DNA of 64,000 bases from JAXDAY01 sp034679345. GTDB taxonomy: Bacteria; Eisenbacteria; RBG-16-71-46; CAIMUX01; VGJL01. Numbering within the stretch: position 1 is the stretch's first letter; each line of letters opens with the position of its first letter. A program made the position numbers and the translations under genes. Below are positions 43,353 through 52,083 of this stretch, one piece after another. A model generated the notes under the pieces. The model saw only the letters and a list, made by a program, of their open reading frames with translations, was not told the DNA's origin and made no database searches. The DNA is taken from assembly GCA_034679345.1 (NCBI GenBank), contig JAXDAY010000017.1:92187-156186 (forward strand). The letters are read 5' to 3'.

Positions 43353-43386
43353 TTGCGGGGGCGACTGACCCGCGGTAAGCGTCAGT
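43353..43386 (+). promoter_or_regulatory. Possible promoter and inverted repeat before the efflux genes
   Basis: TTGCGG (43353-43358), 17 bases, TAAGCG (43376-43381): a weak promoter. ACTGAC (43364-43369) and GTCAGT (43381-43386) form an inverted repeat with an 11-base spacer across its -10. It differs from the tetR palindrome, so it may answer to another factor. Confidence 0.35.
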
Positions 43387-43405
43387 TGCGGGAGGTGGTG
43401 AAGAG

Positions 43406-44656
43406 GTGAGAAACGACACACATGGCCTGCGTGCGATCCTTCGGAAGACCTCGTTTGGTCTCGCGATTCTTGTCGGACTAGCCGCGGGCGCGGGCGGCGG
43501 GTGCGGCAAGCCCAAGAGCGGACCCGCGCCTGGACCTGTCGAAGTGGGCGTCGTGACCCTCGCAGCGGAGCGCGTGACGCTCACCACGGAGCTGCCCGGC
43601 CGCACGGCGGCCCACCTCATTGCGGAGGTCCGGCCTCAAGTCAGTGGCCTCATCGAGAAGCGCCACTTCGAGGAAGGAGCCGACGTGCGCGCCGGCGATC
43701 TGCTCTACCAGATCGACCCGGCGCAGTACCGCGCCGCCGTCGAGCAGGCCGAGGCCGCCTTGGCGATGGCGGAGGCGAACCTCCCCGCCGCGAAAACGCG
43801 CGCCGATCGTCTGCGCGGACTGGCGGAAATCCACGCGGTTGGCCAGCAGGACTTGGATGATGCCGTTGCGGCGCTTGGCCGCGCCGAGGCCAGTGTCGCG
43901 GCGAGTCGCGCGACCCTCGAGAGCGCTCGCATCAACCTCGCCTGGACGCCGATCAAGGCGCCGATCTCGGGGCGCACCGGACGTTCAAGCGTGACCGTGG
44001 GCGCCCTGGTCACCGCCTACCAACCCGTCCCTCTGGTCACAATCCAGCAGCTCGATCCGATCTACGTTGACGTGCAGCAATCTTCGGCAGAGCTGCTGCG
44101 GTTGCGCCGCGTGCTGTCGAGCGGCGCCCTTACGCGCGGGAGCGAATCGGCGAATCGCGTCCGCTTGATACTCGAGGATGGCTCCGCGTACGCGCATGAG
44201 GGCACGCTCAAGTTCCAGGACGTCACCGTGGAGCCGACCACCGGCTCCGTGTTGCTGCGCCTGGTCTTCCCGAATCCCGACCACGAGCTCCTGCCCGGGA
44301 TGTTCGTGCGTGCGGTCGTGGAGGAGGGGGTCAATGAGACCTCGATCCTCGCGCCTCAGCAGGGCGTGACGCGCGACCCACGCGGCAATCCCATGGCCAT
44401 GGTGATTGGAGCGGACGGCAAGGTCGAGCGGCGCGCGCTTCAGCTCGGGCGCGCGCTCGGCAATCGCTGGCTTGTCGTCGAAGGTCTGGCCGCGGGCGAC
44501 CGGTTGATCGTCGATGGGCTCCAGAATGTGCGCCCCGGCATTCCGGTCAAGGCGGTTGCGGTCGAGGTGACCCCCGGCGCAGGCGCCGCGGGGCCGCAGG
44601 GAGGCGCGCCGGCCATCGACGCGTCATCCGCCGACACCGCCCGGCCGGCGAAGTAG
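43406..44656 (+). CDS. RND efflux periplasmic adaptor (AcrA/MexA-like)
   Basis: A 416-residue membrane fusion protein starting at GTG 43406. N-terminal hydrophobic segment with a Cys in GGGCGK (residue 33, weak lipobox), then the lipoyl half-motifs (AEVRPQVSGLIEKRHFEEGA and APISGRTGRSSVTVG), a helical hairpin between them (QYRAAVEQAEAALAMAEANL ... LDDAVAALGRAEASVAASRA), beta-barrel (GTLKFQDVTVEPTTGSVLLR) and membrane-proximal domain. It links the inner-membrane pump to the outer-membrane channel, here encoded as one fused downstream frame. Ten bases separate it from the pump. Confidence 0.95.
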   Translation: MRNDTHGLRAILRKTSFGLAILVGLAAGAGGGCGKPKSGPAPGPVEVGVVTLAAERVTLTTELPGRTAAHLIAEVRPQVSGLIEKRHFEEGADVRAGDLLYQIDPAQYRAAVEQAEAALAMAEANLPAAKTRADRLRGLAEIHAVGQQDLDDAVAALGRAEASVAASRATLESARINLAWTPIKAPISGRTGRSSVTVGALVTAYQPVPLVTIQQLDPIYVDVQQSSAELLRLRRVLSSGALTRGSESANRVRLILEDGSAYAHEGTLKFQDVTVEPTTGSVLLRLVFPNPDHELLPGMFVRAVVEEGVNETSILAPQQGVTRDPRGNPMAMVIGADGKVERRALQLGRALGNRWLVVEGLAAGDRLIVDGLQNVRPGIPVKAVAVEVTPGAGAAGPQGGAPAIDASSADTARPAK

Positions 44657-44666
44657 GGGGGCGGCC

Positions 44667-47600
44667 ATGTCGCGATTCTTCCTCGATCACCCGGTATTCG
44701 CATGGGTCATCGCCATCGTCATGATGCTGGGCGGGGCGATCGCCATCTACAACCTGCCCGTCGCGCAGTACCCGCCGGTAGCCCCGCCATCGATCTCGAT
44801 CATGGCCTTCTATCCCGGCGCCTCGGCGGAGACCGTGGAGAACAGCATCATCCAGATCATCGAGCAGAAGATGACTGGGCTCGACAACATGCTCTACATG
44901 CAGTCGGCGAGCGACGCTGCGGGCTCGGCGAGTCTGACGCTCACCTTCGAGCCGGGCACGGACCCCGATCTGGCCTGGGCGAAGGTCCAGAACAAGCTGC
45001 AGCTGGCCATCCCAGCGCTTCCCGAAGTCGTGCAGCAGACCGGCCTACGGGTCAGCAAGTCCACACGCAACTTCCTCATGATCGTCGGCCTTACCACATC
45101 GGATCCGACATGGAGGAACATCGACCTCACCGATTACCTCACGTCGAATGTCGAGAATGTGCTCGCGCGGGTGCCGGGCGTCGGCGAGGTCGAGACCTTC
45201 GGCACGGGCTACTCGATGCGCATCTGGCTGGACACGGACAAGCTGACGAAGTACGGGATGACCATAGCCGATGTCGTCGCGGGCGTTCGTTCCTACAACG
45301 TCGAGGTATCGGCCGGCCAGTTCGGCGGGGCTCCCGCCGTGCCCGGGCAGCGCCTGAATGCCTCGATCCTGGTGCAGTCGCTCCTCAAGACCCCGGAGGA
45401 ATTCGCCGCGGTGCCGTTGCGAACGAACGCGGACGGATCGGTCGTGCGCGTCAGAGATGTCGGCCGCGTCGAGCTTGGCTCGGAGCTGAACGACATCTCC
45501 GCCAACTACCAAGGCCAATCTGCCACCGCGCTCGCCATCCGCCAGGCCGCCGGAGCCAACGCCCTCGACGTGGCCGACGCGGTCAAGGCCGCGATGGAGG
45601 ATCTCTCCAAGTATTTCCCTCCGGGAATGAAGGTGATCTATCCCTACGACACGACGCCCTTCGTGAGGGTCGCGATCGGGGAAGTGGTGAAGACGCTGAT
45701 CGAGGCGATCATCCTCGTCTTTCTGGTGATGTATCTCTTCCTCGGCAACTTACGCGCGACGCTTGTCCCGACGATCGCGGTGCCGGTCGTGCTACTCGGC
45801 ACCTTCGCGGTGCTTGCGCTGTTCGGCTTCTCGATCAACATGCTGACGATGTTCGCGATGGTGTTGTCGATCGGGCTCTTGGTCGACGACGCGATCGTCG
45901 TGGTCGAAAACGTTGAACGTCTGATGAGCGAGAGCGGTTTGCCGCCTCGCGAGGCGACCGCGAGGTCGATGGACGAGATCCAGAGCGCGCTCATCGGCAT
46001 CGGGCTCGTGCTGGCCGCCGTATTCGGGCCAATGGCGTTCTTCCCGGGCTCGACGGGGGTCATCTATCGGCAGTTCTCGATCACCGTCATCGCCTCCATG
46101 CTGCTCTCGGTGGTGGTGGCATTGATCCTCTCGCCGGTGCTGTGCGCATCGCTCCTCAAGCCGGTGGAGAAGGGGCACGAGGCTGCCGAGACGGGCTTTC
46201 GAGTCCTGCGTCCCTTCTTTCTATGGTTCGACCGCTTCTTCTACCGCCTGCGCGCCGTCTACGAGCGAGTGGTCGGGCACGTGCTGGGCCGCCGCCTCCG
46301 GTACGTCGCGGTTTTCGTGGTGATCGTCGCGGGCGTGGGGGCGCTCTTCTCGCGCATGCCGACCGCGTATCTTCCCGAGGAGGATCAGGGCATACTCCTG
46401 ATCTCCGCGCAGACTCCCTCGGGCGCAACGCTCGAGCAGACCCAGACGGTCGTCGAGAAGGTGCAGCGATACTTCCGCGAGAGCGAGCAGGACGGAGTCG
46501 AGTCGACCATGGGATTGGTGGGGATCGGCTTCGGCGGCCGCAGCCAGAACCAGTCGATGATCTTCGCCAAGCTACGGGACTGGGAGGAGCGCGACCGGGC
46601 GGAGCTTCGGGTCAAGGCGATCGCCGCACGGGCGACGCCGATGCTGGCTCGGATGCGGGAGGCGAGGGCCTTCGTGTTCCCGCCGCCGGCGATCCCGGAG
46701 CTGGCCAGCGCCACCGGCTTCGACCTGATGCTTCAGGATCGGGGCGGCCTCGGGCACGAGCGTCTCATGGAAGCGCGCAACCAGCTGCTCGGCATGGCGA
46801 TGAGCGACGCGCGGCTGGCGCGGGTGCGGCCGCTGGGCATGGAGGACGTTGCCCAGTACAAGGTCGACATCGACTGGGAGAAAGCCGGCGCCCTCGGGGT
46901 GCCGCCGACTCTCGTGCAGGGCTATCTCGCCGGCGCCTTCGGAAGCAGCTACATCGGCGACTTTGTCCAGGGCGGCCGCGTGAAGCGCGTCTACGCGCAG
47001 GCCGACGCGCCGTTCCGCATGCTCCCCTCCGATCTCGATCGGTTGCACATGCCGAGCGCGCGCGGCGGACTCGTCCCGCTCTCGGCGGTCGCATCCGGCC
47101 GCTGGGTCTATGGTTCGCCGAGACTCGAGCGCTACAACGCGGTCCCGTCGATCAACATCCAGGGCGAGGCCGCGCCGGGCCACAGCTCCGGGGAGGCGAT
47201 GCTCGCGATGGAAGAGCACATCGCGAAGCTCCCGAAAGGGATCGGTCACGAGTGGACCGGTCTCTCCTACCAGGAGCGCATGGCGCAGGCCCAGACGGGG
47301 CTGCTGTACGTCTTCTCCGTGCTGGCCATCTTCCTGGTGCTCGCGGCGCTGTACGAGAGCTGGACGGTTCCGATCTCGATCGTGCTGGTGCTGCCGCTCG
47401 GCGTCCTGGGAGGGGTCGTCGCCTCGACCCTGCGGGGGATGCCCAATGATGTCTACTTCCAGATCGGGCTGCTGACGGTCCTCGGATTGACCACCAAGAA
47501 TGCGATCCTCATCGTCCAGTTCGCGAAGCGGTATCGCGAGCAGGGGATGGGGCTCATCGAGGCGACGCGGCTCGCATCCAAGGTGCGCCTGCGGCCGATC

Positions 47601-49280
47601 GTCATGACCTCGTTGGCGTTCGGGTTCGGCGTGCTGCCGCTGGCGATCGCGACGGGCGCGGGCGCGGGAGCGCAGTCGGCGATCGGGACGAGCGTCCTGG
47701 GCGGGATGCTCAGCGGGACCTTCCTTGCGGTCCTCTTCATTCCGCTGCTGTTCGTCGGCATCGTCCGTCTGTTCGATCGAGGCCGCGGGACGACCGCTCC
47801 GGTGGGCGGGACAGGCGCCCCTGCGGGCGGCAAGGCGTTGCTGATCCTCTGCGTCGCTGCAGTGTCGATCGCCCTGAGCGGGTGCACGATGGCCCCCAAG
47901 TATGAGCGCCCTGCGCTGCCGGTGCCGAACGAGTTCCCGGCACTTCCGCCTGCGCCCCCCGTGGCACGATCCGGCGCGGAAGCGGACACCGGCACAACCG
48001 AGGCGGCGGCGGCCGCCGCCGACCTCAGGTGGCGAGACTACTACTCCGACCAGCGTCTCCGAGAGGTGATCGAGCGCGCGCTCGACGGCAACCGCGACCT
48101 GCGACTCGCGGCGCTCAACGTCGAGAGGGCGGCCGAGATGTTCCGGATCAAGCGGGGTCAGCTCACTCCCACGGTCGGCATCCAGGCCGTCGGCGAAAAG
48201 ACGCGAATACCGGGCCGGATGACGGAGTCCGGAGAGGAGCAGACGACCGAGCAATACGCGGTTGAGGTCGGGTTCATGTCCTGGGAGATCGATCTCTTCG
48301 GGCGGCTGCGCAGCATGAAAGACGCGGCGCGCGAGCAGTATCTGGCGACGAACGAAGCGCGGCGCGCGGTGGAGACTTCGCTCGTGGCCGCGGTTGCCGC
48401 GACCTGGTTCACGCTCGCCGCGGATACGGAGCGTCTGGAGCTGGCGGACGCCACCGTAGAGGCGCAGACGAAGACGCGGGACCTCGTGAGGGCCAGCCGT
48501 GACGCCGGGGTCGCCTCGAACCTCGATCTCAGCCAGGCCGAAAGCCAAGTGGAGACGGCGCGAGCGAGCCGCGCTCTGTTCGCGGGGGCCGTTGGAGTCG
48601 ATCGCCACGCTCTCGATCTGCTCGTTGGCTCACCGGTGCCCGAGGAGCTGCTGCCGGATGGGTTGAGCGCGCTCGACGATCTGCCACCCGTCGCGGCGGG
48701 GCTCCCCTCCGAGGTCTTGCTCGCGCGCCCGGACATCCTGGCGGCGGAACATGCCCTGCGTGCCGCCAACGCGGACATCGGCGCCGCCCGGGCAGCCTTC
48801 TTCCCGCGCATCTCGCTGACCGCGGCTGTCGGCACGCTCTCCCCGGAACTCTCGTATCTGTTCGCCTCGAACACCGAGAGCTGGAGATACGCTCCGGCTG
48901 TCCAGCTCCCGCTCTTCGGCGGGGATGGACGGAGGGCGAACCTGAAGGCGACAAGGATCCAACGCGAGATGGCGGTCGCAACCTACGAGAAGGCGATCCA
49001 GACGGCGTTCGCGGAAGTCGCCGACGCGCTTACCCTGCGCGCGACGTTGCTCGAGCAGCGCGAGGCGTGGGACCGCCTGCTCATCGCGCTCGAGGAGACG
49101 CTGCGGCTCGCGGAGGCCCGCTACCAGGCCGGAATCGACGGGTACCTTGGCGTCCTGGTTGCGCAGCGTTCGCTCTACTTCTCCCAGCAATCGGGAATCG
49201 GCCTGCACCTTGCCGAGAGAAACAACCGGGTTGCCCTGTACAAGGCGTTGGGGGGGGGCCTGAGCCGGGGGGGCGACTGA
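44667..49280 (+). CDS. RND efflux pump (AcrB-like) fused to an outer-membrane factor (OprM-like)
   Basis: A 1537-codon frame. Residues 1-1045 form a complete AcrB-type pump: proton-relay residues Asp407 and Asp408 in LLVDDAIVVVE and Lys944 in TTKNAILIVQF are present at almost the Escherichia coli numbers. After a short Gly/Pro/Ala linker comes a lipoprotein signal (GGKALLILCVAAVSIALSGC, lipobox Cys1073) and a complete ~465-residue outer-membrane factor (MAPKYERP, WRDYYSDQRLREVIERALDG, then its duplicated halves to ...KALGGGLSRGGD). Tripartite pumps expel drugs and toxins. The two parts normally are separate proteins in different membranes. Either the fusion is cleaved, or the channel is made from an internal start. 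No stop codon lies between them. Confidence 0.9.
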   Translation: MSRFFLDHPVFAWVIAIVMMLGGAIAIYNLPVAQYPPVAPPSISIMAFYPGASAETVENSIIQIIEQKMTGLDNMLYMQSASDAAGSASLTLTFEPGTDPDLAWAKVQNKLQLAIPALPEVVQQTGLRVSKSTRNFLMIVGLTTSDPTWRNIDLTDYLTSNVENVLARVPGVGEVETFGTGYSMRIWLDTDKLTKYGMTIADVVAGVRSYNVEVSAGQFGGAPAVPGQRLNASILVQSLLKTPEEFAAVPLRTNADGSVVRVRDVGRVELGSELNDISANYQGQSATALAIRQAAGANALDVADAVKAAMEDLSKYFPPGMKVIYPYDTTPFVRVAIGEVVKTLIEAIILVFLVMYLFLGNLRATLVPTIAVPVVLLGTFAVLALFGFSINMLTMFAMVLSIGLLVDDAIVVVENVERLMSESGLPPREATARSMDEIQSALIGIGLVLAAVFGPMAFFPGSTGVIYRQFSITVIASMLLSVVVALILSPVLCASLLKPVEKGHEAAETGFRVLRPFFLWFDRFFYRLRAVYERVVGHVLGRRLRYVAVFVVIVAGVGALFSRMPTAYLPEEDQGILLISAQTPSGATLEQTQTVVEKVQRYFRESEQDGVESTMGLVGIGFGGRSQNQSMIFAKLRDWEERDRAELRVKAIAARATPMLARMREARAFVFPPPAIPELASATGFDLMLQDRGGLGHERLMEARNQLLGMAMSDARLARVRPLGMEDVAQYKVDIDWEKAGALGVPPTLVQGYLAGAFGSSYIGDFVQGGRVKRVYAQADAPFRMLPSDLDRLHMPSARGGLVPLSAVASGRWVYGSPRLERYNAVPSINIQGEAAPGHSSGEAMLAMEEHIAKLPKGIGHEWTGLSYQERMAQAQTGLLYVFSVLAIFLVLAALYESWTVPISIVLVLPLGVLGGVVASTLRGMPNDVYFQIGLLTVLGLTTKNAILIVQFAKRYREQGMGLIEATRLASKVRLRPIVMTSLAFGFGVLPLAIATGAGAGAQSAIGTSVLGGMLSGTFLAVLFIPLLFVGIVRLFDRGRGTTAPVGGTGAPAGGKALLILCVAAVSIALSGCTMAPKYERPALPVPNEFPALPPAPPVARSGAEADTGTTEAAAAAADLRWRDYYSDQRLREVIERALDGNRDLRLAALNVERAAEMFRIKRGQLTPTVGIQAVGEKTRIPGRMTESGEEQTTEQYAVEVGFMSWEIDLFGRLRSMKDAAREQYLATNEARRAVETSLVAAVAATWFTLAADTERLELADATVEAQTKTRDLVRASRDAGVASNLDLSQAESQVETARASRALFAGAVGVDRHALDLLVGSPVPEELLPDGLSALDDLPPVAAGLPSEVLLARPDILAAEHALRAANADIGAARAAFFPRISLTAAVGTLSPELSYLFASNTESWRYAPAVQLPLFGGDGRRANLKATRIQREMAVATYEKAIQTAFAEVADALTLRATLLEQREAWDRLLIALEETLRLAEARYQAGIDGYLGVLVAQRSLYFSQQSGIGLHLAERNNRVALYKALGGGLSRGGD
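47802..47885 (+). other. Internal lipoprotein signal and possible internal start in the pump-channel fusion
   Basis: An in-frame GTG at 47802 (codon 1046) begins VGGTGAPAGGKALLILCVAA, and the lipobox LSGC ends with Cys at 47883-47885. A product from this GTG would be 492 residues, the normal length of an OprM-type channel, while the upstream part would have the normal length of AcrB. The ribosome site is weak. Confidence 0.6.
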
Positions 49281-49343
49281 AGCGCGTGCGGGGCGCGGAG
49301 CTGGCACGGGATGCTCGAGCCGCCACGACCGAAGCTTCCCGGG

Positions 49344-50516
49344 CTAGACGTTTTCGACCGCCCCCCGACTCGTCTCGCTCAACCGCACCTCGATGCCGCG
49401 TGACGAGAGGTGCCGGATCATCCCATCGGGATCGACCGCGGTTTCCGCCGCGAGCACGCCGGGCCCCTTGATCTCCTTCCTCGCCAGCGCCAGGGCGACC
49501 GCCGCGGTCGGATCGGCGGTGAGCTTCATCATCGCCGTCGTCCCGGGCGGCTCGTCCCCCAGAAGCAGGATGTCGTACTGGCGGATCGTCTCCGTTCCGC
49601 CTCGCCGCCCACGCGCGCGCACGCGCAGAACCACGAGATCCCGGGCCGTGGGTCGATCGAGGACGGGTTGCAGGAGCGAAGCCAGGATCTCGCGCGGAGG
49701 CAGGCTGACGCGTCCGAACCGGGCCGGCTTGGTCTCCAGGAGGCCGATCTCCTTGAGGAAACGGATCCGGGGCCAGTGCCCGGGATAACGCACGGTCTTG
49801 TAATCGAGGCGAGCGACCTTCCCCTCGAGGCTCCAGGGCAGGGTCGAGACGCCGCCCGATGTGTGCGCGGCGACGCAGAGGCCGACCGGATCGGGGAAGC
49901 TGATCCACTCCGGCTCGGTGAGGGTCGCGACGCGCGCGATCCGCCCCTCCCGCAACACGATCGACTCGCCCGAGTACTCGTTCAGGAGCCCGTGGATCGA
50001 GAAGTAGAGGGCGTATCCGAGCGGGGGAGAGGGATCGACGGGCAGTCCGCCGCAGCGGATCGTGAGCGCTTCGACCGAGTCCATCCCGCGGATCGCGCCC
50101 GCGGCGAGGATGTTGCCCAGCCCGGGTGCGAGGCCGAGATCGGGGACGGTCGTCACGCCGGCCGAGCGGGCCTCTCCGTCGAGAGCGCGCTGCTGGAAGA
50201 CGACGTCGGTGTTCCCGCCCATGTCGGTGAGGCAGCACCGCGCCCGGATCGCCGCCCGCGTGACGTTCAGGTTGAGGAAGTAGGGGACCGCGCTCGCGGC
50301 GGCGTCGCATCCTTCGAGGGCGGTCGCGAGCTCGCTCTCGTTCGAGACGTCGATCCGTCCGACCCGCGCGCGCGGATCGTCAAGGGCCGATTCCGCGCGC
50401 GCGAGGGCTTCCTCGTCGCTGTCGAAGAGACGCAGCTCGGTCAAGTCCGATTCGCGCATGAGATCGACCGCGCAGGCGAGCCCCTGCTTGCCCGCGCCCA
50501 GAACGGCGATTCGCAT
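49344..50516 (-). CDS. Saccharopine dehydrogenase-like (possibly lysine 6-dehydrogenase-like) protein
   Basis: A 390-residue NAD(P)-binding oxidoreductase. The Rossmann motif is GAGKQGLACAVDL at the N-terminus, followed by DMGGNTDVVFQQ and VPDLGLAPGLGNILA, which are shared by saccharopine dehydrogenases and lysine 6-dehydrogenases. The reaction may be oxidative deamination of lysine or a related amino acid; alternatives include a carboxynorspermidine-type synthase. The start follows GGAAGGAGG. It is divergent from a tryptophanase gene across 171 bases, hinting at shared amino-acid catabolism. Confidence 0.78.
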   Translation of the reverse strand: MRIAVLGAGKQGLACAVDLMRESDLTELRLFDSDEEALARAESALDDPRARVGRIDVSNESELATALEGCDAAASAVPYFLNLNVTRAAIRARCCLTDMGGNTDVVFQQRALDGEARSAGVTTVPDLGLAPGLGNILAAGAIRGMDSVEALTIRCGGLPVDPSPPLGYALYFSIHGLLNEYSGESIVLREGRIARVATLTEPEWISFPDPVGLCVAAHTSGGVSTLPWSLEGKVARLDYKTVRYPGHWPRIRFLKEIGLLETKPARFGRVSLPPREILASLLQPVLDRPTARDLVVLRVRARGRRGGTETIRQYDILLLGDEPPGTTAMMKLTADPTAAVALALARKEIKGPGVLAAETAVDPDGMIRHLSSRGIEVRLSETSRGAVENV

Positions 50517-50613
50517 CCTGCCTCCTTCCGGCCGTGGCGGCCGCGCAGAAGGAGACGATACCGCCCGTCGCGTCGATCGGCCAGCTTCTCCTCGCGTTGC
50601 GCGCCTCGTCGCG

Positions 50614-50642
50614 TTGACCGGCGGCTTTCCACGGCGTACCGT
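50614..50642 (+). promoter_or_regulatory. Promoter of tnaA
   Basis: TTGACC (50614-50619), 17 bases, TACCGT (50637-50642). Predicted transcription start near 50649 leaves a 39-base leader, too short for a TnaC-type leader peptide. A weaker opposite-strand -10 (TATCGT, 50560-50555) may serve the divergent dehydrogenase. Confidence 0.6.
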
Positions 50643-50648
50643 GCACGC

Positions 50649-50666
50649 GAACGGGAACGGGAACGG
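50649..50666 (+). repeat. Three tandem GAACGG repeats in the tnaA leader
   Basis: GAACGG occurs three times in a row starting at the predicted transcription start and ending ten bases before the Shine-Dalgarno region (GGGGAGG). It could be a protein-binding site on DNA or RNA. Confidence 0.5.
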
Positions 50667-50687
50667 ACGAGTTCCGGGGAGGTGGCG

Positions 50688-52058
50688 ATGAAGACGATCA
50701 TCGAGCCATTCAAGATCAAGATGGTCGAACCGATCAGGATGACAACTCGGGAAGAACGAGAAGGCTACCTCCGGGAGGCGGGCTACAACCCGTTCCAGAT
50801 CCGGGCCGAAAACGTCCTCATCGATCTATTGACCGACAGCGGCACCTCGAGCATGAGCGCCGAGCAGTGGGCGGGCATCATGCGCGGCGACGAGTCGTAC
50901 GCAGGCAGTCGCTCCTTCTTCGAGTTCGAGAGGGAGGTGCGCAAGATCACGGGGATGAAACATGTGATCCCCACTCACCAGGGGCGCGCCGCGGAGAAGA
51001 TCCTCTTCACGGTTCTCCATCGTCCCGGCGCGGTCTATCTGGGCAACACCCACTTCGACACGACGCGGGCGAACATCGAGTTCACGGGGGCGACGGCAAT
51101 CGACCTCCCGATTCCGGAGGGGACCGTGCCGTCCGCATACCACCCGTTCAAGGGAAACATCGACCTCGAGCGGCTCGAGCGGGAGATCGTCGCGCGCCGG
51201 CCCGACGTGCGCGCGGTCATCCTCACAGTGACCAACAACAGCGGCGGCGGGCAGCCTGTGAGCCTCGCGAACATCCGCGAGGCCGCGCGGCTTGCCCACG
51301 CGAACGGATTGCTCTTCATCCTCGATTCGTGCCGGTTCGCCGAGAACGCCTACTTCATCAAGCGTCGCGAGGAAGGCCAAGCCGACCGCACGCTCCTCGA
51401 GATCAGCCAGGAGATGTTCCGCCACGCCGACGGCACCACGATGTCGGCGAAGAAAGACGGACTCGTGAACATCGGCGGGTTCCTCGCTTTGCGGGACGAC
51501 GCGTTGGCGATGGAAGCGCGCAACCTCCTGATCCTGACCGAGGGCTTCCCGACCTATGGAGGCCTCGCCGGGCGCGATCTCGAGGCCGTCGCGCAGGGGT
51601 TGCGCGAGGTGCTCGACGAGAGCTACCTCATCTACCGGATCCGATCGGTCGAGTACCTGGGCGATAAGCTGCAGCAGGCCGGGGTGCCGATGATTCTGCC
51701 CGCCGGCGGTCATGCGATCTACCTGGATGCGGGCGCGTTCCTCGACCACCTGCCGCCGGAGCAGTTCCCGGGCCAGGTCCTGGCCAACGAGCTCTACCTC
51801 GAGGGAGGCGTCCGCGGCGTCGAGATCGGGAGCGTCATGTTCGGCCGGACCGATCCGGAGACGGGGCGACACATCGGGCCCAAGATGGAGCTGGTTCGCC
51901 TGGCGATACCGAGGCGCGTCTACACGCAGAGCCACGTCGACTACGTCGCGGAAGTCGTGATTGCCGTGTTTCGCAGGCGCGCCTCGCTGCGGGGGCTCCG
52001 GATCACCTACGAAGCGCCCTTCCTCCGCCACTTCACAGCGCACTTCGCGCCGCTCTGA
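50688..52058 (+). CDS. tnaA: Tryptophanase (tryptophan indole-lyase)
   Basis: A 456-residue PLP beta-eliminating lyase. The PLP lysine is Lys256 in MSAKKDGLVN. The C-terminal VRGVEIGSVMFGRTDPETG matches tryptophanase; tyrosine phenol-lyase carries an MERGI-type motif with an Arg here. LRHFTAHF near the end is also typical. The product would cleave tryptophan to indole, pyruvate and ammonia, giving the cell an indole signal and a carbon/nitrogen source. No TnaC leader or Mtr/TnaB permease is seen. ATG 50688 follows GGGGAGGTGG; longer upstream frames run antisense to the divergent gene. Confidence 0.9.
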   Translation: MKTIIEPFKIKMVEPIRMTTREEREGYLREAGYNPFQIRAENVLIDLLTDSGTSSMSAEQWAGIMRGDESYAGSRSFFEFEREVRKITGMKHVIPTHQGRAAEKILFTVLHRPGAVYLGNTHFDTTRANIEFTGATAIDLPIPEGTVPSAYHPFKGNIDLERLEREIVARRPDVRAVILTVTNNSGGGQPVSLANIREAARLAHANGLLFILDSCRFAENAYFIKRREEGQADRTLLEISQEMFRHADGTTMSAKKDGLVNIGGFLALRDDALAMEARNLLILTEGFPTYGGLAGRDLEAVAQGLREVLDESYLIYRIRSVEYLGDKLQQAGVPMILPAGGHAIYLDAGAFLDHLPPEQFPGQVLANELYLEGGVRGVEIGSVMFGRTDPETGRHIGPKMELVRLAIPRRVYTQSHVDYVAEVVIAVFRRRASLRGLRITYEAPFLRHFTAHFAPL

Positions 52059-52083
52059 GCCACGCGAGGAGCTCGAGGCTCAG
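52055..52083. terminator. Hairpin spanning the convergent stops of tnaA and nadE
   Basis: CTGAGCC (52055-52061) pairs with GGCTCAG (52077-52083) around a 15-base loop that itself holds GAGCTC. Both stop codons lie inside the arms. There is no T-run on either side; a bidirectional termination role is inferred from position. Confidence 0.4.

Noticed and set aside
46572..48608. 678-codon minus-strand frame opposite the RND-channel fusion
   Set aside because: Charged, repetitive sequence without domain or start signal; shadow of the efflux gene.
50688..52058. Tyrosine phenol-lyase as identity for the indole-lyase gene
   Set aside because: The discriminating segment reads VEIGSVMFGR as in tryptophanase rather than the MERGI-type motif of tyrosine phenol-lyase.
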